Origin: Rothia sp. (in: high G+C Gram-positive bacteria)
GTDB lineage: Bacteria > Actinomycetota > Actinomycetes > Actinomycetales > Micrococcaceae
Direction: 5' to 3'
Length of the DNA stretch: 64,000 nt
Assembly (NCBI GenBank): GCA_030529845.1
Contig: JAUMWB010000005.1
Span: 62,001 to 126,000 of the forward strand
The translations under genes were made by a program, and so were the position numbers. Shown piece by piece: positions 27,193-38,562 of this stretch; positions within the stretch are counted from its first letter, which is position 1; every line of letters starts with the position of its first letter. Below the pieces are notes generated by a model. It did no database searches, was not told the DNA's origin, and saw only the letters and a program-made list of their open reading frames with translations.

Positions 27193-27965
27193 CCGCCCCC
27201 TTCCTGACTGCTGCCTCGGTGAGCTACCGGGTAGGTGACCGGCAGATTCTGCGCGATGTTTCCCTCGATGTCGCCCCCGGAGAGGTGCTGGCCCTTATCG
27301 GCCCCAACGGGGCAGGAAAGTCCACCCTGCTTTCCCTACTGGCAGGGGATGCTGCTCCCAGCTCGGGGCAGATTACCCTGGGCGGACGTCCGCTGGCAGA
27401 CTACCGGCCGGTAGAGTTAGCCCGCACCCGAGCCATGCTACTGCAGCAGACCTCCGTAGCTTTTTCCTACACCGTACGGCAGGTGGTGCAGATGGGTAGG
27501 GCACCCTGGCGGAGTACTTCCCAGGCGGAACAGGATCATGAGATTGTTGCTGCTGCTCTTACCGATACCGATACTGCCCACCTGGCTGACCGCGACGTGC
27601 GCACCCTCTCGGGCGGTGAAGCCGGGCGAGCTCATCTGGCCCGGGTCTTTGCCCAGCGCACTCCTCTGCTTCTGCTCGATGAGCCCACCGCAGCCCTCGA
27701 CATTCTGCACCAGGAGCAGACCCTGATTCGAGCCCGCGCCTATGCCCGGTCGGGGGCAGCTGTGATTGTGGTTCTGCACGACCTGGATCTGGCAGCCTCC
27801 TACGCTGATCGGCTGGTTCTGCTGGCAGGCGGGCAGGTGGCGGCGCAAGGACGCCCGCAGCAGGTCTGCACGGCAGAGCGGCTGAGTGAGGTCTACGGCC
27901 ACCCCATTGAGGTGCTCACCCACCCGGTGACGGGGCGGTTACTGGTGCTTCCTGCACGGGGGTGA
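27189..27965 (+). CDS. hmuV: Hemin ABC transporter ATP-binding protein
   Basis: This is the cytosolic ATPase of the heme importer, 258 aa. Walker A is GPNGAGKST (38-46). The signature is LSGGEAGRAHLAR with GEAG in place of GEQQ. Walker B is LLLLDEPTAALD, and the switch His lies in VLHDLDLAASYADR. Length and context (htaA-hmuT-hmuU-hmuV with divergent hmuO) support heme import over siderophore import. Confidence 0.93.
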   Translation: MTAPFLTAASVSYRVGDRQILRDVSLDVAPGEVLALIGPNGAGKSTLLSLLAGDAAPSSGQITLGGRPLADYRPVELARTRAMLLQQTSVAFSYTVRQVVQMGRAPWRSTSQAEQDHEIVAAALTDTDTAHLADRDVRTLSGGEAGRAHLARVFAQRTPLLLLDEPTAALDILHQEQTLIRARAYARSGAAVIVVLHDLDLAASYADRLVLLAGGQVAAQGRPQQVCTAERLSEVYGHPIEVLTHPVTGRLLVLPARG

Positions 27966-28059
27966 GGTAGTTTTCATCCTTGAGACGGACGTGCACCCAC
28001 CCCTCTGCCACTAGACTGGTTACTACCTTCTTCAACCGCCAGCTGCCCAAGGAGCCCCT

Positions 28060-30585
28060 ATGTCTCACGCCGCGCCTACCCACCGCGTGAATGTGAGAAC
28101 CCCTCCAGATAGCGTCCTTGAGGCCCGGGGGCTCACCAGCGCACAGGTAAACGAGCGGCGGGCGTCCGGGCTGGTCAACACGCAGAACAATGCGACCTCC
28201 CGCTCCACCGGCACCATTATTCGCACCCATCTTTTCACCATGTTTAACCTGGTGCTTGGCCTCTGCGGTCTAGCCGTAATTCTGGTGGGTTCCTGGCTTG
28301 ATACCCTCTTTCTCTTAGCTGCCATTGCCAACGTCGTCATCGGCTTTACCCAGGAGTTCTCGGCCAAGCGCCAGCTCGACCGCATAGCCCTGCTACGCCG
28401 CGACCCGGCTACCGCCCTGCGCGATGGCAAGCTGGTGCCGGTTGCCCTCGATGAGCTGGTCCTCGATGATGTGGTTCTGCTCAAGCGCGGGGATCAGGTA
28501 CCTGCCGATGCCGTGGTGCTCACCAGCGACGGCCTGGACCTTGATGAGTCCCTGCTGACCGGTGAAAACGACCCCGTAGGCAAGGTGCCGGGAGACGGCG
28601 TCCTCTCTGCCTCCTCTGTGATTGGCGGTTCGGGTAAGGTACGGCTGACGGCAGTAGGGGCGACCTCCCGCGCCGCTAAGATTACCGCCGAAGCCCGCCA
28701 GTTCACCACCATTCATTCGGAGCTTCGCGCGGGTATGGAACGGGTGGTCACCTGGATTACCTGGGCGCTGGTTCCCATTATCGCGATTGTGCTCAACGGG
28801 CAGATGCAGGCCGCTGGCGGCTGGCAGGTAGCCCTTGATTCCGGTGCCTGGCGCGATGCCCTGATTACCTCTGTCTCGTCGGTTGCCTCCATGATTCCCC
28901 AGGGTCTAGCCCTGATGACCACGATCTCCTTTGCCGTGGCCTCAGTCAAGCTGGCCCGCACCGAGGTACTGATTCAGGAACAGCCCGCCGTTGAGGTGCT
29001 GGCCCGCGTTGACACCGTCTGCTTCGACAAGACCGGAACCCTCACCGAGGGCGGGGTGCGGTTTGATTCGGTTCGCACCCTGACCGGGCAGGTACTCTGG
29101 GATCGGGCGGGAAGTCAGGACGCCGGCACTCCCGCTTGGCAGGGCAAGGACGGCTGGGCTGCCGCCCTGGGCTGGCTGGGAGCCGACCAGAACGCTAATC
29201 CCACCGCTGCTGCCCTGAAAGAGCCCTTTGCAGAGGCAGCGGGCACCGCAGCCCCTGCCGGTGCTAGCGCCCCGGCTGCCACCGGCGTCCTGCCTTTCTC
29301 ATCTGCCCTGCGCTTTAGCGGGGTGGAGCTGGCAGATTCTGGGGCCTGGTTGCTCGGTGCCCCCGAGGCCCTCCTGCCTACAGACTCCCCCGCGCGAGAG
29401 CTTGCCGGTGCCCTAGCTGAAAGCGGGCTACGCGTGCTGGTGCTAGCCCACGCCCCAGCCTTGGCCCGCGAGTCCTCCGGAAAGGTAGCTACCCGGGTTC
29501 CCGCCGGGCTTGAGCCCCAGGTGCTGGTGATCTTCCGGGAGCAGGTGCGCTCAGAAGCTCCCGAAACCCTGGCCTACTTCAGAAGCCAGGGCATCGATCT
29601 GAAGGTCTTCTCTGGCGATAACCCCCGCACGGTAGCGGCCGCAGCCCAAGCTGCCGGTATGGACGTCTCAGCCGGTGCAGTGGACGCATCAACCCTGCCC
29701 GAAGCCGGCCCCGAGCTGGTAGACGCTGCCCGAACCCACGCCGTCTTTGGCCGCGTTTCACCCGAGCAGAAGAAAAACATGGTTCTGGGCCTGCGCGAAG
29801 CCGGCCACGTGGTGGCAATGACCGGCGACGGCATTAACGACGCCCTAGCCCTCAAAAATGCAGATTTGGGCATCGCTATGGGCAACGCGGCTCCCGCCAC
29901 CAAGGCCGTCTCCCGCCTGGTACTGCTGGACGGTCGTTTTGACCGTCTGCCCGGCGTGCTGGCTGAGGGGCGAAAGATTATTGCCAATATCGAGCGGGTT
30001 ACCAACCTCTTCCTCACCAAAACCGCCTTCGCTATCCTGTTAGGTCTGACCCTGGGTGTACTCTGCTGGAGATTCCCCTTCCTGCCGCGCCAGTACTCCA
30101 CCGCCGACCTGCTCATTGTGGGTGGGCCTGCCTTCTTCCTGACCATGCTGCCCAACACCCGCCGCTACGTCAGCGGCTTCTTGGGCAGGGCCCTGCACTA
30201 TGCCCTACCGGCGGCCGTCATCATTACGGCGGTGCTGGTCTTCGTCAACGGCTACGGGCGTAGTCTCGCCGGGGTAACCAGGTCAGAAATTCAGGCTGCC
30301 ACCTTCATTGCCCTTGTGCTCATGGGTATCTACAACATCACCACCGTAGTGCGGCCCGTGCGCGGCGTCCGCCTGGCTATTGTGGCGGCCATGTACGCTG
30401 GTCTGGCCCTGGTTCTGCTGCTTCCGACCTCGCTCTGGTACCACCAGTTCATGATTCCCAGTGGGGCATACTTACTAGCCACTCTAGGCTCAGCCACCCT
30501 GGGCTGCCTAGCTATCGAAATCAACCTGCGCCTACACACTGCCTGGTTGCGAGCTCAACACCCCCAGGTACTTGCACAGGGCTAA
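28060..30585 (+). CDS. Cation-translocating P-type ATPase (CtpE-like)
   Basis: This membrane ATPase of 841 aa has no N-terminal metal-binding Cys motif. The phosphorylation site D323 is in CFDKTGTLTEGG. The actuator TGE motif is in LLTGENDPV, and the hinge is MTGDGINDALALKNADLGIAMG. The membrane segment before the P-domain reads VSSVASMIPQGLALMTTISF, lacking the CPC/CPx heavy-metal signature. The closest family I recall is mycobacterial CtpE, reported to take up calcium. Substrate is therefore an inference, and Ca2+ or Mg2+ are the candidates. The nucleotide domain contains a short Ala/Pro insert (about 395-405). It is monocistronic. Confidence 0.85.
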   Translation: MSHAAPTHRVNVRTPPDSVLEARGLTSAQVNERRASGLVNTQNNATSRSTGTIIRTHLFTMFNLVLGLCGLAVILVGSWLDTLFLLAAIANVVIGFTQEFSAKRQLDRIALLRRDPATALRDGKLVPVALDELVLDDVVLLKRGDQVPADAVVLTSDGLDLDESLLTGENDPVGKVPGDGVLSASSVIGGSGKVRLTAVGATSRAAKITAEARQFTTIHSELRAGMERVVTWITWALVPIIAIVLNGQMQAAGGWQVALDSGAWRDALITSVSSVASMIPQGLALMTTISFAVASVKLARTEVLIQEQPAVEVLARVDTVCFDKTGTLTEGGVRFDSVRTLTGQVLWDRAGSQDAGTPAWQGKDGWAAALGWLGADQNANPTAAALKEPFAEAAGTAAPAGASAPAATGVLPFSSALRFSGVELADSGAWLLGAPEALLPTDSPARELAGALAESGLRVLVLAHAPALARESSGKVATRVPAGLEPQVLVIFREQVRSEAPETLAYFRSQGIDLKVFSGDNPRTVAAAAQAAGMDVSAGAVDASTLPEAGPELVDAARTHAVFGRVSPEQKKNMVLGLREAGHVVAMTGDGINDALALKNADLGIAMGNAAPATKAVSRLVLLDGRFDRLPGVLAEGRKIIANIERVTNLFLTKTAFAILLGLTLGVLCWRFPFLPRQYSTADLLIVGGPAFFLTMLPNTRRYVSGFLGRALHYALPAAVIITAVLVFVNGYGRSLAGVTRSEIQAATFIALVLMGIYNITTVVRPVRGVRLAIVAAMYAGLALVLLLPTSLWYHQFMIPSGAYLLATLGSATLGCLAIEINLRLHTAWLRAQHPQVLAQG

Positions 30586-30672
30586 CCTCAGGGAGTACGC
30601 TTGACCACGAACGGGGTTAACACCCCACACTCTATGTAGTCAATCATCAGGATTGTTACTGGTTTAGCAGGC

Positions 30673-30791
30673 AAGACCTGAGTTGCTATCAGCTCACCAC
30701 GGCACCTGTGCACCCGCACACGCGCCCTACCTGTGAGCATCCGTCTACCCTCATCAGGGCACACGGTTCGATAGGCAACTCGGGTCTTTTT
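30673..30791 (+). ncRNA. Structured 5' leader with terminator upstream of PTS gene (candidate attenuator)
   Basis: An 18-bp stem (30673-30690 with 30770-30788, one G-U and one bulged C) encloses 79 nt. That loop itself contains GCTCAC/GTGAGC (about 30692 and 30733) and smaller hairpins. The 3' arm runs straight into TCTTTTT. The element ends about 50 nt before the GTG of the PTS gene. This is the layout of an attenuator or riboswitch expression platform, but it matches no class I know. Read-through from the upstream ATPase gene is another possible target of the terminator. Confidence 0.5.
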
Positions 30792-30840
30792 CGTCTTAAG
30801 AACCGGCTAGCAGTCCGCACACACCAGTAAGGTTCCACCC

Positions 30841-32964
30841 GTGAATAACTCCCAGATGGGCGAAAAAATTCTCGAGGGTCTGGGTGGTGCAGAGAATATC
30901 TCTCACTTTACCCACTGCGCCACCCGCCTGCGCGTGACCCCCAAGTCCAACAGCGCTGTAGACCGCACCAAGATTGAGAACATCCCCGGCGTTCTCTCCA
31001 TCATCGAGCAGTCCGGCCAGACCCAGGTCGTCCTCGGTGACAAGGTCGAATCGGTCTACAACGAAATGCTCAAACTGCCCGGCATGGGCGCCGTCGGTGA
31101 AAGCGCCACTAAGGGTGCCGTAGCCACCGACGAGAAGAAGGCCGGCGTGCTCACCCGCGTCTTCGACGTGCTCTCAGACTCCTTCCGCCCCATCCTCTGG
31201 GCGCTGCTGGGCACCTCCATGATTCTGACCCTGATTGTCTTCCTGCAGCAGCTGGGCTACTTCGGTCAGTACACCGACCTCACCGGTCAGGTTGTCAACG
31301 TCGATATCGTCAACGGCCCCCGCCTGGCCGACGCCGATGCCGCCGCCGCCATGCTCAACGAGTGGCGTGCAGCCTTCCCCTTCTGGTTCATCATGCTGGC
31401 CGCCTCCCTATCGGTCCTGCAGTTCATGCCCGTCATGATCGGTGCAACCGCCGCCAAGCGCCTGGGCGCTAACATGTGGGTCGGCGCGGCTATCCCCGCG
31501 GCCCTCATGACCGGCACCTTCCAGGGCTTCGCCGACATCGCCGTCGATGGCGTCGTCCGCGTCCCCTTCCTGGGCCTTGACCTGCCGCTCTACGTCATGA
31601 ACTACACCGGCCAGATCTTCCCACCCCTCTTCGCCGCAGCTCTGCTGGCGCCCCTGGAGCGCTTCCTGAAGAAGGTCATCCCCACCATGCTGCACATGGT
31701 CTTCGTGCCCATGCTCTCCGTCATGATCCTGGTACCCCTGACCGCCTTCCTGATCGGCCCCATCGGCATCCGCTTCGCCCTGGCTATCTCTGACTTCATC
31801 GGTGGCGTCAACGAATCCATGCCCTGGCTGGTCGGTGGCCTCATCGCCGGCCTCTACCTCTTCATGGTGCCCCTGGGCCTGCACTGGCCCCTAAACGCCG
31901 TCATGATCAACAACTTGCAGACCGACGGTGTGGACTTCATCCAGTCCCCCATGGGCGCCTACAACTTCGCTGTCTTCGGCGTTGTCACCGGCGTTGCTAT
32001 CGTAGCGCGCCGCAACAAGGAGCTGCGCCAGACCGCTACCGGTGCCGCTGTTTCCGGTCTGCTCGGCGGTATCTCCGAGCCCTCCCTCTACGGTATTGTG
32101 CTGCGTTACAAGCGCGTCTTCCCTCTGATTCTGGTTCCCGCCATCATCGGTGGTGCCACCATCTCGGCTCTGGGTGTTAAGTCCTACGCCTTCGCCTTCA
32201 CCTCCCTGCTGTCCATCCCCGCTATGCAGCCCTCACACCTCTACATGATCGGCCTGGCCATCGCCTTCTTCGGCGCTATGGCAGGTGTGCTGGTCTTCGG
32301 CTACGAGTCCAAGGACCAGAAGGCCGAAGCGGCAGCCGTTGCAGAAACCGGCATTGGCGAGTCAGCTGCTGAAGCAACCACCCCCGGCGCAGCCGAAAAG
32401 CGCACCGAAGCTGTTGCCGCCACCGCAGCCGCAGCCCCCGTTGCAGTTGCTGAGAAGCAGGACGCCGCCCCCTGGGCAGCTGAAGAAGCAGCAGCCCCCG
32501 CAGCGGGCACCGTCCTGACCATGGCCTCACCCCTAGAAGGCCAGGCAGTTCCTCTCTCTGAGACCCCCGACCCCATCTTCGCCGCTGAAAAGCTCGGCAA
32601 GGGTGCGGCAATCGTTCCCACCGGCAACACCGTGGTAGCACCCGCAGCCGGTAAGGTTTCTGTCACTATGCCCTCCGGCCACGCTGTAGGCCTGAAGCTC
32701 GACAACGGTGTAGAACTGCTCATTCACGTAGGTATCGACACCGTCAACCTAAACGGTGAAGGCTTCGATGTGAAGGTTACCAAGGGCCAGCGCGTTGCCC
32801 CCGGCGATATTCTGCTGACCTTCGATCCCGAGGTCATCAAGAACGCTGGCTACTCACTGGTCACCCCCGTTCTGGTCACCAACACCAACCGCTTCGCTGA
32901 GGTTGAGGGCGCTACCGGCGCTGTCCAGCCCGGCTCCGAGCTGCTAAAGGTTACCACCAAGTAA
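30841..32964 (+). CDS. PTS sugar transporter EIIBCA (glucose/beta-glucoside superfamily)
   Basis: This sugar-specific PTS permease of 707 aa takes up and phosphorylates a sugar at the membrane. Domain order is IIB-IIC-IIA, as in the beta-glucoside/sucrose/trehalose branch. IIB (1-80) has the phosphorylated C26 in HFTHCATRLR. IIC (about 110-480) has the GISEPSLYG signature. An Ala/Glu/Pro-rich linker (about 490-560) leads to IIA, whose active His is in ELLIHVGIDTVNL (about 630). The GTG start has only a weak AAGG site. The sugar cannot be told from sequence alone, and no hydrolase or regulator gene is adjacent. Expression may be controlled by the leader hairpin. Confidence 0.88.
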   Translation: MNNSQMGEKILEGLGGAENISHFTHCATRLRVTPKSNSAVDRTKIENIPGVLSIIEQSGQTQVVLGDKVESVYNEMLKLPGMGAVGESATKGAVATDEKKAGVLTRVFDVLSDSFRPILWALLGTSMILTLIVFLQQLGYFGQYTDLTGQVVNVDIVNGPRLADADAAAAMLNEWRAAFPFWFIMLAASLSVLQFMPVMIGATAAKRLGANMWVGAAIPAALMTGTFQGFADIAVDGVVRVPFLGLDLPLYVMNYTGQIFPPLFAAALLAPLERFLKKVIPTMLHMVFVPMLSVMILVPLTAFLIGPIGIRFALAISDFIGGVNESMPWLVGGLIAGLYLFMVPLGLHWPLNAVMINNLQTDGVDFIQSPMGAYNFAVFGVVTGVAIVARRNKELRQTATGAAVSGLLGGISEPSLYGIVLRYKRVFPLILVPAIIGGATISALGVKSYAFAFTSLLSIPAMQPSHLYMIGLAIAFFGAMAGVLVFGYESKDQKAEAAAVAETGIGESAAEATTPGAAEKRTEAVAATAAAAPVAVAEKQDAAPWAAEEAAAPAAGTVLTMASPLEGQAVPLSETPDPIFAAEKLGKGAAIVPTGNTVVAPAAGKVSVTMPSGHAVGLKLDNGVELLIHVGIDTVNLNGEGFDVKVTKGQRVAPGDILLTFDPEVIKNAGYSLVTPVLVTNTNRFAEVEGATGAVQPGSELLKVTTK

Positions 32965-32985
32965 TCCTGTCGCGCTCTTGGGTAC

Positions 32986-33028
32986 GCCGCCCCGCATCGT
33001 CCTTCCGGACGGTGCGGGGCGGCTTTTT
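32986..33028 (+). terminator. Terminator of PTS gene
   Basis: A 17-bp GC-rich stem (GCCGCCCCGCATCGTCC with GGACGGTGCGGGGCGGC) and a 4-nt loop are followed by TTTTTAT. Confidence 0.93.
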
Positions 33029-33088
33029 ATGTAAAGGACGGTTACCGGCGGGTAATAAGCACGGTTTAAAGGGTTTTAGAATGGCGGT

Positions 33089-33568
33089 ATGTTTACCGTT
33101 AAATCCTTTTATGACCTGACCCTTGATGAGCTCAACGAGATTTACCTGCTCCGCGGCCTGGTCTTTGTGGTGGGCCAGAAGATTACCGAAGAGAACGAGA
33201 TTGACCGAGCTGATCGGCAGGCCCTGCACTTCTTTCACGCCAACGAGCGCGGCGAAGTGCTGGCCTACCTGCGCCTCTTTGACCTGGCCACTTTCTCTGA
33301 CGACGCCCACCCGGCGGACCCCGGCGCATGGACGCTGGGGCGAGTGGCGGTACATCCGGACGCCCGCGGCACCGGCCTGGGACGCCGCCTACTGAACGAA
33401 GCCCTAGCCTGGATTGAAGAGAAGACCGAGGCTGAACGCATTTCTATTAGCGCCCAGGCCTACCTGGCTGAGGGCTATTACGGGGCAGCAGGCTTTGAAA
33501 TCGTAGGTGAGCGCTACCTTGAGGCCGGTATCGAGCACGTGCATATGGTGCGCACCATCCAGCGCTAG
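33089..33568 (+). CDS. GNAT family N-acetyltransferase (ElaA-like)
   Basis: This encodes 159 aa. The N-terminus LTLDELNEIYLLRGLVFVVGQ matches the ElaA subgroup, and the acetyl-CoA loop is VAVHPDARGTGLGRRLL (about 90-106). It is soluble and monocistronic. The substrate of ElaA proteins is not established. The 250-nt region downstream contains the oppA promoter. Confidence 0.8.
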   Translation: MFTVKSFYDLTLDELNEIYLLRGLVFVVGQKITEENEIDRADRQALHFFHANERGEVLAYLRLFDLATFSDDAHPADPGAWTLGRVAVHPDARGTGLGRRLLNEALAWIEEKTEAERISISAQAYLAEGYYGAAGFEIVGERYLEAGIEHVHMVRTIQR

Positions 33569-33821
33569 CAGAAGAAGAAAAACCACGCCACTTCATGAGC
33601 TAATACGACGCTGTAACGTACTTTTTACATTTTTTTGAAGAGTTTTACATATAAACAGGGGTTTTCGTGGCGCAGCTCCCCAAAAGTGACCTAGTATATA
33701 CGTTACACATCGTGTGGCTCACCACACCCAAGAGCTGGGGAGGCTCCCGCCACCCCCGCACACACAGGGTGAAGATCGCGGACCACAACATACATTTCCC
33801 CTTTTCAGCAAGGAGACACCA

Positions 33822-35576
33822 ATGCGCAAGACCCGCATTTCCTCAGCTCTCGGCCTCTCAGCTGTAGCTGCCCTGGCTCTCTCAGCCTGCGCCAGCTCCG
33901 ACACCGGCGCCTCCAGCACCTCAGGCTCCGACGCAGCTGCTTCAGACAAGTCAGTTTCAATTGCTATCACCAACGTTTTCTCCTCACTGAACATAGGCAC
34001 CGCTGAAGGTAACTCAGACACCAACGGCATCATCGCCCAGATGACCAACCGTGGCTTCTACACCATCACCAACACCTTCGACATCCGCCACAACGAGTGG
34101 TTCGGCACCTACTCCATGACTGAAGAGGGCGAAGGCATCAAGGTTGACTACAAGGTCAACGATGACCAGAAGTGGTCCGATGGCAACGACATCGACAAGG
34201 GCGACCTGCTCCTGGCCTGGGCCACCCAGTCCGGTCACTTCGACAGCGAAGACGGCGAACTCACCTACTTCGACTTCGCAGGTGAAACCGCTGGCCTCGG
34301 CGGCGCAGAGGTCCCCGTTGTCAGCGAAGACGGCCGCTCCATCTCCTTCACCTACCCCCAGGCTTTTGCTGACTGGGAAATCGCCTACGACATCGGCAAG
34401 CCCGCCCACGTCGTTGCTGAGCTGGCTGGTATGACCGAAGACGAGCTCGTCAAGGCCATCGAGACCGCAACCCCCGGTGAAGAAAACGAGCAGCTGCGTA
34501 AGATTGCGGACGCCTGGAACACCGGCTACAACACCACCACCTTCCCCTCCAACGAAGCTCTGACCGTGGGCAACGGCCCCTACCTGGTCACCGCTGTTGA
34601 AGAGAACCAGTCAGTTACCCTGACCGCCAACCCCAACTACCAGGGCGACAAGAAGCCTGCCATCAACGAGGTCGTGCTCAAGGTACAGGGCGACGTTGCA
34701 ACCCAGATTCAGGCTCTGCAGAACGGCGAAGTCAACGCTGTTGCCCCCCAGGCCTCCATCGACACCGTCTCCCAGCTGGAAGCTCTGAGCGGCGTTGTCA
34801 CCGAAACCCAGCCCGACCAGGCTTACGACCACCTGGATCTGAACGTCAAGGAAGGCTCACCCTTCGCTGACGAGAACGTCCGCAAGGCCTTCCTGCTGAC
34901 CGTTCCCCGCCAGGACATCGTCGACAAGCTCATCAAGCCCATGGACGCTAACGCTGAGGTTCTGAACTCCCAGCTCTACGTAGCCTCCGACGCTGAGAAC
35001 TACGCCAAGACAGTTGAGTCCAACAACTCCTCTGAGTACCCCTCAGACGACATGGACGCCAACATCGAGAAGGCTAAGGAACTGCTGGGCGGCCAGACCC
35101 CCACCATCCGCATCCTCTACAACAACAAGAATTCCAACCGCATCAACTCCTTCCAGATGATCAAGGAATCCGCTGAGAAGGCAGGCTTCGTGGTTGTTGA
35201 CGCCGGTAGCGAGCAGTGGTCATCCCTGCTGCCCGGTGGCGACTACGAAGCATCCATCTTCGGCTGGGTTTCCTCAGGTGTAGGTAACTCCTCACTGGGC
35301 CAGATCTTCAAGACCGGTTCATCCTCCAACTTCACCGGCTACTCCAACGCAACCGTTGACGCAGCAGCTGATGAAATCATGACCACCACCGACACCGCTC
35401 GCATCGAAGAAGTGAAGATGCAGGCAGACGGCGAACTGTTCAAGGACGGCTACGGCCTGCCCCTCTTCCAGTCCATCGCTGTTACCTCGGTTTCCGACAC
35501 CATCACCGGTGTACAGCCCAAACCCGGTCAGCAGCCCCTGACCTGGAACATCGAAGAGTGGGACATCGCAGAGTAA
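33822..35576 (+). CDS. oppA: Peptide ABC transporter substrate-binding lipoprotein
   Basis: This is a family 5 solute-binding protein of 584 aa that delivers oligopeptides to the permease. I chose the ATG at 33822 because AAGGAG lies 6 nt upstream; a longer in-frame extension lacks this. The lipobox C23 is in LALSACASS. A Ser/Ala/Asp-rich linker precedes the fold, which includes ENVRKAFLLTVPRQDIVDKL and the C-terminal GLPLFQS region. The leader holds AT-rich TTTACA/TACATA promoter-like boxes around 33620-33650. oppB and oppC follow, and oppDF lies beyond an antisense gene. Confidence 0.92.
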   Translation: MRKTRISSALGLSAVAALALSACASSDTGASSTSGSDAAASDKSVSIAITNVFSSLNIGTAEGNSDTNGIIAQMTNRGFYTITNTFDIRHNEWFGTYSMTEEGEGIKVDYKVNDDQKWSDGNDIDKGDLLLAWATQSGHFDSEDGELTYFDFAGETAGLGGAEVPVVSEDGRSISFTYPQAFADWEIAYDIGKPAHVVAELAGMTEDELVKAIETATPGEENEQLRKIADAWNTGYNTTTFPSNEALTVGNGPYLVTAVEENQSVTLTANPNYQGDKKPAINEVVLKVQGDVATQIQALQNGEVNAVAPQASIDTVSQLEALSGVVTETQPDQAYDHLDLNVKEGSPFADENVRKAFLLTVPRQDIVDKLIKPMDANAEVLNSQLYVASDAENYAKTVESNNSSEYPSDDMDANIEKAKELLGGQTPTIRILYNNKNSNRINSFQMIKESAEKAGFVVVDAGSEQWSSLLPGGDYEASIFGWVSSGVGNSSLGQIFKTGSSSNFTGYSNATVDAAADEIMTTTDTARIEEVKMQADGELFKDGYGLPLFQSIAVTSVSDTITGVQPKPGQQPLTWNIEEWDIAE

Positions 35577-35634
35577 GTACAATTACGCTCTAGTCACGCT
35601 ACAGATGGCAACTAACAATCTGTAACTGCCCTAC

Positions 35635-35662
35635 GGCGCGGACGCTCACGAGCGTCCGCGCC
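35635..35662. terminator. Hairpin between oppA and oppB (inverted GCGGACGC pair)
   Basis: GGCGCGGACGCT pairs perfectly with AGCGTCCGCGCC around CACG, and a weak T-run (CTGTTT) follows. It could attenuate oppB expression relative to the binding protein. It is made of two inverted copies of the window's over-used octamer. Confidence 0.65.
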
Positions 35663-35727
35663 TCTGGCTGTTTATGAGAGCACCCTCCTATTCCCAGGGT
35701 GTGCTCCCCTACCCATCAGGATTCATC

Positions 35728-37259
<1,532 letters not shown>

Positions 37260-37260
<1 letters not shown>

Positions 37261-38471
37261 TGAGCACCAACGACAAGAACCTCAGCTCAGGGCCCGCTAA
37301 GGAGCCCACCACCGAAACCACCGCACTACGCTCCATCGAAACCAACATCGATATCCGCGCTCAAGAGTCCGTGGGTAAGACCCAGGGCCAGATTGTGCGC
37401 AAGCGCTTCCGCCAGAACACCGGTGCGGTTATCTCTCTGGCGATTCTTATCACCGTGCTGCTCCTGGCTATTACCTCCATCGGCGTGGGCCCCATCCCCG
37501 GCTGGTGGAAGTACAACTACACCGAGATGAACCCCATCGTCAACGGCGCAGCCCCCAACGCCCAGCACTGGTTTGGCCAGGACGCCACCGGCCGTGACCT
37601 CTTCGCCATGACCATGCGCGGTGTGCAGAACACCTTCCTGGTGGTCATCCTAATTACCAGCATCGCCGGCTTCCTTGGCGTGCTCTTCGGTGGCCTGGCA
37701 GGCTACTACCGCGGCTGGATTGAAGCCGTCATCATGCGCTTCACCGACATGGTCATCATCATCCCCCTGATGCTGCTGACCGCCGTGCTCGGTAAGCTGG
37801 CCGGCAGCTACTTCCACGGCATCTGGAACACCATCATGTTCGGTGTGGTCGTGGGTCTGCTCTTCTGGTCATCGCTGGCCCGTCTGGTGCGCGCCGAGTT
37901 CCTTTCACTGCGTGAACGCGAATTCGTGGACGCCGCCCGCCTGGCAGGTGCCTCAGATATGCGCATCATCTTCAAGCACATCCTGCCCAACGCCATCGGC
38001 GTGGTCACCGTGAACGTGTCGCTGATGATGAGCTCCGCCATTCTGACCGAGACCGCGCTCTCCTACCTGGGCTTCGGTATCAAGGCCCCCGACTGGTCAC
38101 TGGGTTCACTGATTTCAGCTAACCAGTCAGCCTTCTCCACCCGCCCCTGGCTCTTCTGGTTCCCCGGCCTCTTCATCCTGGTGATCTCACTGGCCGTCAA
38201 CTTTGTGGGCGATGGCCTGCGCGACGCCTTTGACCCCCGCCAGAAGAAGTTCAACCCCAAGAAGGCAACCAAGCGCACCGCCCACTCAGCCGAAAACGGT
38301 GTGGGCATCGACGGTTCTGTAGCCACCCCCGCAGCAGCCGCTGCCGGAGCTGGCACCGCCACCGTGCACGCTTCCATTGCCTCGGAGGTAGAGACCCCGC
38401 ACAGCACCCGCACCTCAGACTCCCTTGACCAGGATCTGGACGGCCCAGCGGGCTCACCCCAGAACAAGTAG
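37260..38471 (+). CDS. oppC: Peptide ABC transporter permease, OppC/DppC type
   Basis: The second permease of the peptide importer is 403 aa. After a cytosolic N-terminus (about 1-50), the first span is AVISLAILITVLLLAITSI. The EAA loop is REFVDAARLAGASDMRIIFKHILPNAIG (about 218-245). The C-terminal 75 residues are an Ala/Thr/Ser-rich hydrophilic tail without known function. Translation is coupled to oppB by a one-base overlap. A 12-bp hairpin (38483-38516) follows the stop. Confidence 0.92.
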
Positions 38472-38482
38472 CTCTCATCGCT

Positions 38483-38516
38483 CGAGGCGGTGAGCGCACC
38501 AGCACTCACCGCCTCG
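38483..38516. terminator. Hairpin downstream of oppC
   Basis: CGAGGCGGTGAG pairs with CTCACCGCCTCG around a 10-nt loop, with only a short TTGAT after it. It probably separates oppABC from the convergent PH-domain gene. Confidence 0.55.
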
Positions 38517-38562
38517 TTGATAACCGAATAGAGAAGGCAGAACCTCCCGGCGCACCCGGAGC

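Noticed and set aside
31408..31884. Asp/Gly/His-rich minus-strand ORF opposite the PTS gene
   Set aside because: Composition is the complement of a membrane-domain reading frame; no start signal.
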